A DNA stretch of 64,000 nucleotides from Vibrio maritimus (GTDB lineage: Bacteria; Pseudomonadota; Gammaproteobacteria; Enterobacterales; Vibrionaceae): contig NZ_CP090438.1 of assembly GCF_021441885.1 (NCBI RefSeq), positions 1,364,001-1,428,000 of the forward strand. The letters are read 5' to 3'. Below the pieces are notes generated by a model. That model was not told the origin of the DNA, made no database searches, and was given only the letters and a program-made list of their open reading frames with translations. Of this stretch, positions 24,574 to 33,113 are shown in pieces. A program made the translations under genes and the position numbers. Numbering within the stretch: position 1 is the stretch's first letter; every line of letters begins with the position of its first letter.

Positions 24574-26115
24574 TTACAGCAGTACTGAACCAAGCCAGTC
24601 GGGGATATATAGACAAATAACCACAGTGAACGCTGCGAAGACAAATAGCCCGTAGTGGCTGGCTTTTGGCTTAGCGATCAAGTGCTTCTGTTTATGAATA
24701 AAGTCTAGCTGTTTGGGCGTTACTTCGCCCCATTTATAGCTAGTGGTCAATCCTACGACCAAAAATACCAAAGTCCCTATTGGTGCAAACCACGGCCACG
24801 CGATGTCCATTCCTTTGGCAGCAAATACGGCGACCATGCTAACAATACTTCCGAGAATAATGCCTTTTTCGTTGGCTTTCTTAGACGCTATTCCTAACAC
24901 AAAAGAGCCAAGACGAATACCTACAAAAATTGAGGTCAGACTAGCGATCGTCTTTAATACGGATTCGTTGGATACCGCCAAAATTGCCGGTACAACCACC
25001 GAAGCGGCTGCGACTAAACTCATTTTTCTCGCGGTGCTTTCGTAATGGGCATCTTCAGCATCGGTTTTAATAAAGCGCTTATAAATATCAAATGTCGCTA
25101 CGGTCGCCATTGAGTTGTAGGTTGAATCCAGTGTCGACATCGCGGCGGCTGCTAATGCTGAAATGATCAAACCAATAATAATCGGATTGGTGTGGTTAAA
25201 CACAAAATCCAAGATGACTTCATTCTGGTTATCAAAGACTTGACCATCGTAAAACAGGTTGAGCAGGACACCTAAGACTGCGAACAGTAGATAGATAAAA
25301 AACGCGCCGTAGCCGCAAAGCAGCATCGACTTTTGGGCTGTATTGACGTCTTTCGTGGCCAAAGTTCTCTGGATAATAAGCTGGTTAGTGCCGTAAACAC
25401 TCAGATGCAGAAACGCAACGGCAACTAACCCTGCCCAGAGTGTTGTATCAACACTTGGATCCATACTCAGGTTGATGACGTTGAGCATCTCAGGTGTCGA
25501 TTTCACGCCGCTATCTATGTCGAAAATCAAAATAAAGAAGATAGCGATAGTACCAATGACTAGGATCAGCGACTGAAGCATATCTGTCCAAATGACCGTC
25601 GAAATACCGCCGGCATAGGTGTAAATAGCGGTGAATACGCTTATACACAAAATCGCTTGGGTAATGGTGATGGGTAACACCTGAACCAGAATTAGCGACA
25701 CCGCATACAAGATGACACCTGCGGAGATACATTGCACCACAAGAAAAACGATTGAGTTGATGGTTCTGGCATAGATACCAAAACGCATCTCTAGATATTC
25801 ATAGATAGAAGTCAGCTTGAGCTTGTAGAAGATAGGAACGAAAAACACCACGGTGAAAAAGATCACCAAAGGGTAGTTGAGGTGGATCGCCATCGCTTCC
25901 ATCCCAGTTCCATAAACCCAACCGGGCATTCCGATAAAGGTCATTGCACTTATATAAGTCGCGAGAATGGATACTCCCGCTGTAAACCAACCGAATTGAC
26001 GTCCACCTGTCGAAAAGTCTCCACCCGTTTTCAGCTTCCTATTTACTAAGTAGCTGATAAATATGGTTGTTGTAATGTATAGGGCGATTACAACGAGGCT
26101 TGAGTACGTAACCAT
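24574..26115 (-). CDS. Sodium:solute symporter family transporter
   Basis: SSS-family symporter of 513 residues with about 13 membrane helices. The N-terminus has FSTGGRQFGWFTAGVSILATYISAMTF-like sequence, the conserved sodium-site region (helix 1-2), and GTNQLIIQRTLATKDVNTAQ in the middle, followed by ALAAAAMSTLDSTYNSMAT, the SSS signature. It is directly upstream of serine deaminase, so it may bring in serine or a serine-yielding substrate; the family also moves sugars, acids and sialic acid, so this stays an inference. It is read away from an MFS gene across a 337-base region with CRP-like sites. Confidence 0.85.
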   Translation of the reverse strand: MVTYSSLVVIALYITTTIFISYLVNRKLKTGGDFSTGGRQFGWFTAGVSILATYISAMTFIGMPGWVYGTGMEAMAIHLNYPLVIFFTVVFFVPIFYKLKLTSIYEYLEMRFGIYARTINSIVFLVVQCISAGVILYAVSLILVQVLPITITQAILCISVFTAIYTYAGGISTVIWTDMLQSLILVIGTIAIFFILIFDIDSGVKSTPEMLNVINLSMDPSVDTTLWAGLVAVAFLHLSVYGTNQLIIQRTLATKDVNTAQKSMLLCGYGAFFIYLLFAVLGVLLNLFYDGQVFDNQNEVILDFVFNHTNPIIIGLIISALAAAAMSTLDSTYNSMATVATFDIYKRFIKTDAEDAHYESTARKMSLVAAASVVVPAILAVSNESVLKTIASLTSIFVGIRLGSFVLGIASKKANEKGIILGSIVSMVAVFAAKGMDIAWPWFAPIGTLVFLVVGLTTSYKWGEVTPKQLDFIHKQKHLIAKPKASHYGLFVFAAFTVVICLYIPDWLGSVLL

Positions 26116-26262
26116 TCTTGATTATTCCAAAACATCTTTTGCTTCAAATTCGAGTGGATTCTATCGTCATTGTAGGCGAATGATACAGTTCTGAGTCAAT
26201 AAATGTGAGATTTATCGACTAAACTGACTATAAAGACATCAAAATGGCGAAATTTGCGTGTT

Positions 26263-26282
26263 AGTGTGATCGTCATCACTAA
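26263..26282. promoter_or_regulatory. CRP-binding site candidate (strong)
   Basis: TGTGATCGTCATCACT (26265-26280) has the TGTGA-N6-TCACT layout of a CRP site. It lies between the divergent symporter and MFS genes, 150-190 bases from both starts. The rest of the 26116-26452 spacer holds a second, weaker CRP-like site and no gene. Confidence 0.55.
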
Positions 26283-26313
26283 AATTTGCACTTTGGGTGC
26301 GTATTCATTGGTT

Positions 26314-26329
26314 TTTGATATGGATCACG
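26314..26329. promoter_or_regulatory. CRP-binding site candidate (weaker)
   Basis: TTTGATATGGATCACG has TTTGA-N6-TCACG, one mismatch in each half from TGTGA-N6-TCACA. It is about 124 bases upstream of the MFS start. Confidence 0.35.
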
Positions 26330-26452
26330 GATCTTTAAACCACAAAAAAAGTAAGATTCATCTCGCAGGACGGGGGCAGTCAAACAAAGTTTAGAAACAC
26401 TGTGCTCGCCATTAAAAACACTATACCTAATTAAAATAAGGGTTTAACGGCT

Positions 26453-27757
26453 ATGACCGCTAAAAAACACATGAGCGAAGTTCCAATGATACAAAGGGTA
26501 GCTGCCTACTTAGCTATCTTGGTTGGTTACTTCTTTTACTGTTATAACTTTGTAATTATTGACTACGTACGCCCCTACATCGTTGAAGCGTACGACGGAA
26601 TTAGCTTGTCGGATACGGCTCAGTTCTACACATGGCAGTCCGTTGGTGCCCTGATTGGTGCATTAAGCTGTGCTTGGTTCGCAACCAAGTTTGGTAAAAA
26701 GAACACCCTGATTGCTATTACTGCACTAAACGGTGGCGCAACCATCATCAATATGATGTTTACCGACTACGCTACATGGGCTGCAATGCGTTTCATCATC
26801 GGTCTATCGTTGGGTGGCTACTTCACGGTTGCTGTTTCATTGATGATTGGTCTATTCACACCAACTGTGCGCGGTAAGTTGACGGCCTTTGCATCTTCTA
26901 TGTTCTCTGTCGCTTTGATGGTAATGGGTGCGTATGCAGCATTTATCACAAGCATCGATGCTCCATGGCAAAGCCTCATGTGGGTTGGCGGTGTGCCACC
27001 ACTAGCGGCAGCTGTACTAATGATCTTCGTTTTACCAAGCGACAAGAAAGTGATTGCTTACGGCGAAGAAGAGCAAGCGAAGGCTGAAGCTTCAAAAGAC
27101 TCTAACGTGACAGCGAAGAAAGGTTCTTGGGGCGAGATGCTAAGCAAGCCTTACCGCACTATCACAATTACTTGTTTGCTACTTGCAGGTCTGAACTTCT
27201 ACGGCTTCCAGTTCTTCGGTGGTTTCGTAACGACTTACCTACGTGAAGTTCGTATGTTTGACGGTGCAACAATCGGTCTTATCTTCTCCATCTCAGCATT
27301 TGGCTCGCTATTTGGTGCTTGGTTCTGGGGTTGGGCGGCAGACAAATTTGGTCGTAAGGTGAACGCATTTGGTTTCATCCTAGCCGGTATCATGGTGTCA
27401 ATCTTCTTCATCGCACCGGGTGACATGGTTATTGGCGGCCTGAACATGCTTGCTATCCTTGGCCTGATTTATAACTTCGGTCTGTCTTCATCAGCGGTAT
27501 GGGGTGGTTACTTCTCAGAGCTATTCCCAGCACACCTTCGTAGCTACGGTGCAGCACTGTTCCACGGTGGTCGTATCCTAGGTATGTGGGCACCAATGGT
27601 ACTTATCTTTATCCAAGAGCGTACCGACCTACAAACGGCAATGTGGGGTTCACCAATCGTATGGATCATCGCAGGTCTTCTATGGCTAACACTGCCAGAG
27701 ACACTGAAAGGCGGCGTGTTCCACAAAGAGAAGAAAGCAGAAAAAGCGAGCGCTTAG
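26453..27757 (+). CDS. MFS transporter (AAHS-like)
   Basis: Major facilitator with 12 helices and a central charged loop (about residues 195-225), 434 residues. The loop 2-3 motif appears as WFATKFGKKNTL, with a repeat in the second half (WAADKFGRKVNAFG). The overall look resembles the acid:H+ symporter branch, but the substrate is unknown. Codon use is strongly biased to CTA/CTT, GGT and CGT, like the nearby gnd gene, suggesting high expression. It is upstream of the double SnoaL-like gene (134 bases) and may share its message. Porin and LacI genes follow, suggesting a carbon-source uptake locus. Confidence 0.88.
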   Translation: MTAKKHMSEVPMIQRVAAYLAILVGYFFYCYNFVIIDYVRPYIVEAYDGISLSDTAQFYTWQSVGALIGALSCAWFATKFGKKNTLIAITALNGGATIINMMFTDYATWAAMRFIIGLSLGGYFTVAVSLMIGLFTPTVRGKLTAFASSMFSVALMVMGAYAAFITSIDAPWQSLMWVGGVPPLAAAVLMIFVLPSDKKVIAYGEEEQAKAEASKDSNVTAKKGSWGEMLSKPYRTITITCLLLAGLNFYGFQFFGGFVTTYLREVRMFDGATIGLIFSISAFGSLFGAWFWGWAADKFGRKVNAFGFILAGIMVSIFFIAPGDMVIGGLNMLAILGLIYNFGLSSSAVWGGYFSELFPAHLRSYGAALFHGGRILGMWAPMVLIFIQERTDLQTAMWGSPIVWIIAGLLWLTLPETLKGGVFHKEKKAEKASA

Positions 27758-27785
27758 TTAAAGAGCTTAGTCTTTAAAGAACTTA

Positions 27786-27829
27786 GTCGACGGGTAGATT
27801 CTCTCCGGTATCTGAAGATACCTGTCGAC
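27786..27829 (+). other. Nested palindromes between the MFS and SnoaL genes
   Basis: An inner hairpin GGTATCTGAAGATACC (27807-27822) lies inside an outer pair of identical palindromes GTCGAC (27786-27791 and 27824-27829). No T tract follows, so this is more likely an RNA processing or stability element, or a protein site, than a terminator. Confidence 0.5.
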
Positions 27830-27890
27830 AACCTAACTTAATTACGAGTCCTGTTCCAACACCGACTCATCATTAATAAGAGAGATGATT

Positions 27891-28907
27891 ATGTCTAAAT
27901 ATCAAGAAGCAAAACGCGTTGTACGTGAATACTTCGACGCAATGGAAAACGCAACGCACGAAAACGTTGCTGAAGTACTAAAAGCTCACACTTCAGAAGA
28001 TTACCTATGGCGTGGTGTTTACCCATTCCGTGAGCAAGAAGGTGCGGAAGCAGCTGCAGAAGTTTTCTGGGCTCCTTTGATGAAATCTATGACTCGCATG
28101 CAACGTCGCCAAGATATCTTTATCGGCGGTGAAAACGAAGTAACTTCAGGTGAAATCTGGGTTATGAGCATGGGTCACTTCATGGGTCTATTCGATGCTG
28201 AATACCTAGGTATGCGTCCAACAGGCAAAATCATGAACATCCGTTACGCTGAATTCAACTGCGTAGAGAACGGTAAAATTACTAAAACAGGTCTTTTCCT
28301 AGACCTACTAGGTGTGATGGATCAAGCAGGCTGCTACCCACTTCCACCGTCAACAGGTAAGCACTTCACTTACCCTGGTCCTCGTAACCACGACGGTCTA
28401 CTGTTTGAAGATGCAGCGCCTGAAGAAGGTCAAGCAACTCTAGATCTAGTAAACAAGATGGTTGCTGACCTTTCTGCACTTAACGACAGCGGCGCTATGG
28501 GTTGTCCACCAGAAGTACTAGCGAAGAGCTGGTCTGAAGACATGATCTGGTACGGTCCATGTGGTATCGGTGCATCTTACACAATTCCTCGTTACCAACA
28601 GCAGCACCAGCTTCCGTTCCGTAACAACCTAAAAGACAAGAAGTTCAACGGCCACGTATGTCGTTTCGCAGAAGGCAGCTTCTCTTGCTTCTTCGGCTGG
28701 CCAAACCTATCTAACACGCCAATCGGTGGTTTCCTAGGTATGACTGGCGGCGAGGTTCGTGCAGACATGCAAGTAGTAGACGTTTACTACCGTGACGGCG
28801 ACAAGCTATCTGAGAACTGGGTACTGATCGACCTTCCTTACTGGCTAAAACAGCAAGGTCTAGACGTGTTCGAGCGTACTTCAAGCATCCTAAACCCTTC
28901 TCTATAA
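27891..28907 (+). CDS. Protein with two SnoaL-like (NTF2 fold) repeats
   Basis: Cytoplasmic protein of 338 residues with no signal peptide or membrane segment. It appears to hold two SnoaL-like domains. The first (about 1-150) runs VVREYFDAMENATHENVAEVLKAH to NCVENGKITKTGLFLDLLGVM. The second (about 175-335) ends VVDVYYRDGDKLSENWVLIDLPYWL. Each carries the charged and aromatic residues that line SnoaL cavities. Codon use is very biased (CGT, GGT, CTA, AAC), as in highly expressed Vibrio genes, which is striking for an unknown protein. It lies between an MFS transporter and a porin. I cannot name its substrate; annotation as a polyketide cyclase would overstate the evidence. Confidence 0.75.
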   Translation: MSKYQEAKRVVREYFDAMENATHENVAEVLKAHTSEDYLWRGVYPFREQEGAEAAAEVFWAPLMKSMTRMQRRQDIFIGGENEVTSGEIWVMSMGHFMGLFDAEYLGMRPTGKIMNIRYAEFNCVENGKITKTGLFLDLLGVMDQAGCYPLPPSTGKHFTYPGPRNHDGLLFEDAAPEEGQATLDLVNKMVADLSALNDSGAMGCPPEVLAKSWSEDMIWYGPCGIGASYTIPRYQQQHQLPFRNNLKDKKFNGHVCRFAEGSFSCFFGWPNLSNTPIGGFLGMTGGEVRADMQVVDVYYRDGDKLSENWVLIDLPYWLKQQGLDVFERTSSILNPSL

Positions 28908-28920
28908 GAGCAATACCTAC

Positions 28921-28948
28921 GGCTTGAGCGCCCTCTCAACCTCAAGCC
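28921..28948 (+). other. Inverted repeat after the double SnoaL-like gene
   Basis: GGCTTGAG / CTCAAGCC, an 8-bp perfect stem with a 12-base loop just upstream of the terminator. It could stabilise the end of the message. Confidence 0.45.
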
Positions 28949-28959
28949 TGCTCCCAACC

Positions 28960-28986
28960 GATGCCACAGGACGTGGCATCGTTTTT
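28960..28986 (+). terminator. Rho-independent terminator after the double SnoaL-like gene
   Basis: Stem GATGCCAC / GTGGCATC with a 5-base loop, followed by GTTTTT. It separates this gene from the porin. Confidence 0.88.
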
Positions 28987-29054
28987 CCTGATTATTATTT
29001 TTTAACGGGCTGTTAGGCACGGAGGCTTTCTATTGCCTGTAAAGTAGGAAGCAA

Positions 29055-30158
29055 ATGAAAAAGTCTGCATTAAGTGTACTAGTGGTAACTGCACTTACTT
29101 CTGCCTCTGCAATGGCCGCACACACTTTTACCAATGAAAATGGTGACTCTTTAACTATTGATGGCCGTTTTGAGGTTCGCTACCAAAACAAAGCACGCAA
29201 TTTTGATGACACAGCTGGTGAGTATGAAGCTCGCACTGATGAATTCAACAGTGGTAGTTCTCGTTTCGGATTCAAAGGCGTTAAGCAACTTGAAAATGGT
29301 TGGCAAGGCTTTGGTCACGCAGAGTGGGGTTATAACTCTTCTTCGACTGCCAATGACATCTACAGCCGACTTCTATACGCAGGTGTAGAACACGAAAAGT
29401 GGGGCAAAATCGCTGCAGGTACTAAGCAGTGGAGTACTTTCTATGATGTGGCTTGGTACACCGACTTAGGTCGTACCTATGGTTCACGTGGTACTGGCTA
29501 TTACAATCTAGCGGATTGGGGTATTGCTTCAGGCACAGGTCGTGCTGAAAACTCTATTACTTATCGTAATAACGTGGGTGGTGACTGGAAATACGGCTTC
29601 ACTTACCAAACAACACGTAACGATGTTGCTTTAGCTGGCAATGCAACTGCAACATTGAAAAACGGTATGGGCGCTTCTACCTCTTACTCGTTTGAAAATG
29701 GTCTAACGCTTGGTTTGGCGTATCACCAGAATGAGCTTACAGATATCGAGAATGCATCTAATATCAACGATGGCGACATTCAACGTATCGCGCTGCTTGG
29801 TGCGAACTATTCTCTAGGCGGCTTCTATGTTGGTGCGACATACAGCGAAGGCTCTAACTGGGAAGTAAACGATAACGCTGAGTTTTATGACTCGCGTGGC
29901 GCAGAGCTATACACCTACTACCACTTTGAAAACGGTCTTCGTCCAACGCTTAACGTTAACTACTTAACTAGCAAAGATGACAATGGTAATGGCTACGAGC
30001 GTCAAACCATCATTCCAGGTCTAGAGTATCACTTTACAAAGAACACCTTCCTTCTTTGGGCTGAATACCAGTTTGACCAAGGTAATGACCAATACGTGCA
30101 AGACCACTACGATAACCGCGACAACCAGTTCTCTGCGGGTATCCGTTACTACTTCTAA
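29055..30158 (+). CDS. Gram-negative outer-membrane porin
   Basis: General-type porin precursor of 367 residues. It starts with a Sec signal peptide MKKSALSVLVVTALTSASAM, probably cut after AMA. The mature part begins HTFTNENGDSLTIDGRFEVRY and is made of alternating amphipathic strands. It ends FSAGIRYYF, with the C-terminal phenylalanine required by the BAM complex. A constriction-loop motif is likely in the GTKQWSTFYDVAWYTDLGRT segment (residues 117-136). It resembles OmpU/OmpL-type Vibrio porins but I do not assign a symbol. Gene order suggests that it serves uptake for the MFS/SnoaL locus. Confidence 0.88.
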   Translation: MKKSALSVLVVTALTSASAMAAHTFTNENGDSLTIDGRFEVRYQNKARNFDDTAGEYEARTDEFNSGSSRFGFKGVKQLENGWQGFGHAEWGYNSSSTANDIYSRLLYAGVEHEKWGKIAAGTKQWSTFYDVAWYTDLGRTYGSRGTGYYNLADWGIASGTGRAENSITYRNNVGGDWKYGFTYQTTRNDVALAGNATATLKNGMGASTSYSFENGLTLGLAYHQNELTDIENASNINDGDIQRIALLGANYSLGGFYVGATYSEGSNWEVNDNAEFYDSRGAELYTYYHFENGLRPTLNVNYLTSKDDNGNGYERQTIIPGLEYHFTKNTFLLWAEYQFDQGNDQYVQDHYDNRDNQFSAGIRYYF

Positions 30159-30249
30159 TAACTTGTTCCCTCAACCTGTTGCAATTTGGGAACAGGTAAT
30201 TGCTGCAGGTTGATGGGTACAACCCATTTTAGATGGTATTTATGTGCTA

Positions 30250-30280
30250 AAGCCTTACATTTAAACGATGTAAGGCTTTT
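30250..30280 (+). terminator. Rho-independent terminator after the porin
   Basis: Stem AAGCCTTACAT / ATGTAAGGCTT (11 bp) with a 7-base loop and a T run. Smaller hairpins sit upstream (ACCTGTT...AACAGGT and ATGGGT-ACA-ACCCAT, about 30174-30230). Confidence 0.9.
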
Positions 30281-30348
30281 CTGTTTATGCATACGTACCA
30301 AATTATGCTACATTTAGCGCCATTGGCTCGGTGAATTAAACAAAATAA

Positions 30349-31353
30349 ATGAATATTCCAAAACAGACGGTCACGTCAAAAGATGTCGCTAAACTCGCAG
30401 GGGTGTCACAATCGACGGTATCCCGTGTGTTTGTTGAAGGGAGCTCTGTCGCAGAAAAGACCAAACAAAAGGTGTTTGAGGCAGCAAAAGCACTCAACTA
30501 CCGCCCCAATGCGTTCGCGCGAAGTCTGACGACCAATCAGTCTAAACTTATCGGCTTAGTCTTCCCAGATGCGGATTATCCCATCCATATGAAAACGCTG
30601 CAGCTCATTAGTAGCGAGTTGCAAAAAATTGGTTACTCAGCGGTGCTCATTCCATGGCAAGTTGATGGAGAGAACCAGCACTCGATTCCCAACATTTTTC
30701 AGTATCGCGTTGACGGTGTTATTGCCGCTTCCGCGACGTTCAATACCGCGCTTTACGATGAGTGCGAAGAGTTTAATATTCCTATCGTGCAATACGCCCG
30801 TGTCGTAGAAGGAACTAAGAGTAGTTATGTGATCAGTGATAACTATTCGGCAGGGCAAATCGCTGCACAGCGCTTTGCGGATAGCAAGTTGTCCGACGTC
30901 GTTTATCTAACGGGTGAAGTACCGACCTTGACCAACCAAGAGCGCGTTAATGGTTTTTGCGATGAGTTTCAATCGCTAACTGGCAAGACCCCTAAAGTCG
31001 TTGAAGCCAACTACGATTATGGTGGCGCGCTAGAAGAGATCCGTGCATTGCTCAAGAGTGGGGCAAAGCCACAAGGTGTGTTCTGCGCGACAGACAACTT
31101 AGCTATGGCATTCATGGATATTGCTCGTTTCGAGTTTGATTTGAAGATCCCTGAAGATGTTCAGGTGATTGGCTTCGATGACATACCGCAAGCGACTTGG
31201 CTAAGTTACGAGCTGTCGACATTCCGCCAAGACTTCACTCGCCTCGCCAGAGAATCGGTAAAAATCATTTCAAATCAAATCAAAGAGAAGGACTCAAGTT
31301 TGGTTCGCTTGATGGTCCCTGTACGCTTTATTGAGCGAAATAGCACTAACTAG
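30349..31353 (+). CDS. LacI-family transcriptional regulator
   Basis: LacI-type repressor of 334 residues. The DNA-binding part is SKDVAKLAGVSQSTVSRVF (residues 10-28), followed by the hinge LNYRPNAFARSLTTNQS. The periplasmic-binding-protein-like sensor (about 60-330) has GLVFPDADYPIHM, PNIFQYRVDGVIAAS and VIGFDDIPQATWLSYEL. The effector is unknown, but the family senses sugars or sugar acids. It lies between the porin and zwf, so it could control the MFS-SnoaL-porin locus, zwf-gnd, or both. The ribosome-binding site is poor. Confidence 0.88.
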   Translation: MNIPKQTVTSKDVAKLAGVSQSTVSRVFVEGSSVAEKTKQKVFEAAKALNYRPNAFARSLTTNQSKLIGLVFPDADYPIHMKTLQLISSELQKIGYSAVLIPWQVDGENQHSIPNIFQYRVDGVIAASATFNTALYDECEEFNIPIVQYARVVEGTKSSYVISDNYSAGQIAAQRFADSKLSDVVYLTGEVPTLTNQERVNGFCDEFQSLTGKTPKVVEANYDYGGALEEIRALLKSGAKPQGVFCATDNLAMAFMDIARFEFDLKIPEDVQVIGFDDIPQATWLSYELSTFRQDFTRLARESVKIISNQIKEKDSSLVRLMVPVRFIERNSTN

Positions 31354-31412
31354 GCCCTAACATCTCTAAACTGACTATAATAGTCGTGGTCAGACCTTAT
31401 CATTTGAGTGAA

Positions 31413-31437
31413 TTTGCCTATCCTTTGGATAGGCAAA
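31413..31437 (+). terminator. Palindromic hairpin between LacI and zwf
   Basis: TTTGCCTATCC / GGATAGGCAAA, an 11-bp perfect stem with a TTT loop, followed after a few bases by a T-rich stretch. Probably the lacI terminator, but as a long palindrome near zwf it might also be an operator. Confidence 0.6.
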
Positions 31438-31515
31438 ACTTATTTTCTTTTTATCTAGCACGCTGTTAACATTGGCGTCCGCTAAACAATTGCCCCCATT
31501 GTCTAAGGAAAAAAG

Positions 31516-33018
31516 ATGGTAATACCTGAAAATAGTAGCATCGTGATCTTTGGTGCTTCAGGCGACCTTACGTACCGTAAGTTGATCCCTGCTCTTTACC
31601 ATTTGTATGCCAGCGACCAGCTGCCAAAATCATTTGCTATTCTTGGTGTGAGCCGCACTCAATACAGTGACGAATCATACAGAGAGAAACTCAAAGCTTC
31701 TCTTCAAGAGATGGAGAAGACAGAGCCAGAAACGCTAGAAGCATTCTGTAACCATCTTCATTATCAAGCGATTGATACCTCTGATACTCAAGATTACGCG
31801 AAACTCGCAACCCGCCTTGATGACGTTGCAAACCAATACGGCTTTGAACAACGCAACACGCTATTCTATTTGGCGACACCGCCAAGCCTTTACAGCATTA
31901 TTCCAGCAAGCCTAGCGGCTCACGGTCTTAATGATGAAAGCCAAGGCTGGAAGCGTCTAATCATCGAGAAGCCATTTGGTTATGACCTTGCGTCAGCGCG
32001 ACAGCTCGACAAAGAGATCCACGAGCACTTCCAAGAGCATCAAATCTATCGTATTGACCACTACCTAGGTAAAGAGACGGTTCAGAACCTACTTGTTCTG
32101 CGTTTCTCGAACGCGATGTTTGAGCCACTCTGGAACCATCAGTACGTTGATTATGTAGAAATCACGGGTGCTGAGTTCTTAGGTGTTGAGGAGCGTGGCG
32201 GCTACTACGATGGTTCGGGTGCAATGCGTGACATGTTCCAAAACCACTTGCTGCAAGTACTCGCAATGGTAGGCATGGAATCTCCGGCACAAATTAACGC
32301 GGACGCAATTCGTAACGAAGTGGTTAAGGTGCTGCAATGCCTGCGCCCGCTTTCGGAAGATGACTTGCGTAACAACCTAGTGCTGGGTCAGTACACAGAA
32401 TCTAATGTGCGTGGACAGTTCCTACCGGGCTACCGTGATGAGCACGGTGTAGCGGACGATTCACGTACAGAGACTTATGTTGGTTTGAAGATGTTTATCG
32501 ATAACTGGCGCTGGAATGGTGTTCCTTTTTATGTCCGCACAGGTAAACGTTTGCCGACTCGTGTCACTGAGGTGGTGATTCACTTTAAACAAACGCCGCA
32601 CCCAGTGTTTGGTAAAGACGCACCTGAAAACAAGCTTATTATCCGAATTCAACCTGATGAAGGCATTCAGATGAGCTTTGGCTTGAAAGAGCCAGGAGCT
32701 GGCTTTAACGCCAAAGAAGTGAAGATGAACTTCCACTACGCGTCACTTCAAGAAACGCAAATGCTAACCGCTTATGAGCGTCTTCTATTAGATGCACTTA
32801 ATGGTGACGCGACACTATTTGCGCGTAGTGATGCAGTAGAAGCGTGCTGGGAGTTTGTACAACCGATTCTAGACTTCAAACAAGATCCACAAGCGCTATT
32901 TGGCTATGCATGTGGTACTTGGGGTCCTAAAGAGTCTGATCAACTGCTTCATAACGATGGTCGCGCTTGGCGCTTCCCATGTAAGAACCTAACAGACACA
33001 GATTACTGCGAACTGTAA
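31516..33018 (+). CDS. zwf: Glucose-6-phosphate dehydrogenase Zwf
   Basis: Oxidises glucose 6-phosphate to 6-phosphogluconolactone, making NADPH; 500 residues, the usual length. The NADP motif is IVIFGASGDLTYRKLIPALYHLY (from residue 8). The active-site region RIDHYLGKETVQNLLVLRF (about 176-194) carries the catalytic histidine and lysine. Later come PFYVRTGKRLPTRVTEV and YERLLLDALNGDATLFARSD. Start: ATG with AAGGAAAAAAG upstream. It is followed, 95 bases later, by gnd. The expected lactonase gene (pgl) that usually lies between them in vibrios is missing here. Codon use suggests high expression. Confidence 0.96.
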   Translation: MVIPENSSIVIFGASGDLTYRKLIPALYHLYASDQLPKSFAILGVSRTQYSDESYREKLKASLQEMEKTEPETLEAFCNHLHYQAIDTSDTQDYAKLATRLDDVANQYGFEQRNTLFYLATPPSLYSIIPASLAAHGLNDESQGWKRLIIEKPFGYDLASARQLDKEIHEHFQEHQIYRIDHYLGKETVQNLLVLRFSNAMFEPLWNHQYVDYVEITGAEFLGVEERGGYYDGSGAMRDMFQNHLLQVLAMVGMESPAQINADAIRNEVVKVLQCLRPLSEDDLRNNLVLGQYTESNVRGQFLPGYRDEHGVADDSRTETYVGLKMFIDNWRWNGVPFYVRTGKRLPTRVTEVVIHFKQTPHPVFGKDAPENKLIIRIQPDEGIQMSFGLKEPGAGFNAKEVKMNFHYASLQETQMLTAYERLLLDALNGDATLFARSDAVEACWEFVQPILDFKQDPQALFGYACGTWGPKESDQLLHNDGRAWRFPCKNLTDTDYCEL

Positions 33019-33113
33019 TCACAAGATTATGTCGCGCTGGGAGAGCTGCACAACTTGGCGCGACCAAAAATTTCAAAGCAGCAAGTTAAGTTGCCGAATT
33101 GATGGAGAGAATG

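Noticed and set aside
26116..26452. A small RNA in the 337-base symporter-MFS spacer
   Set aside because: I see two CRP-like sites but no clear terminator hairpin in the spacer.
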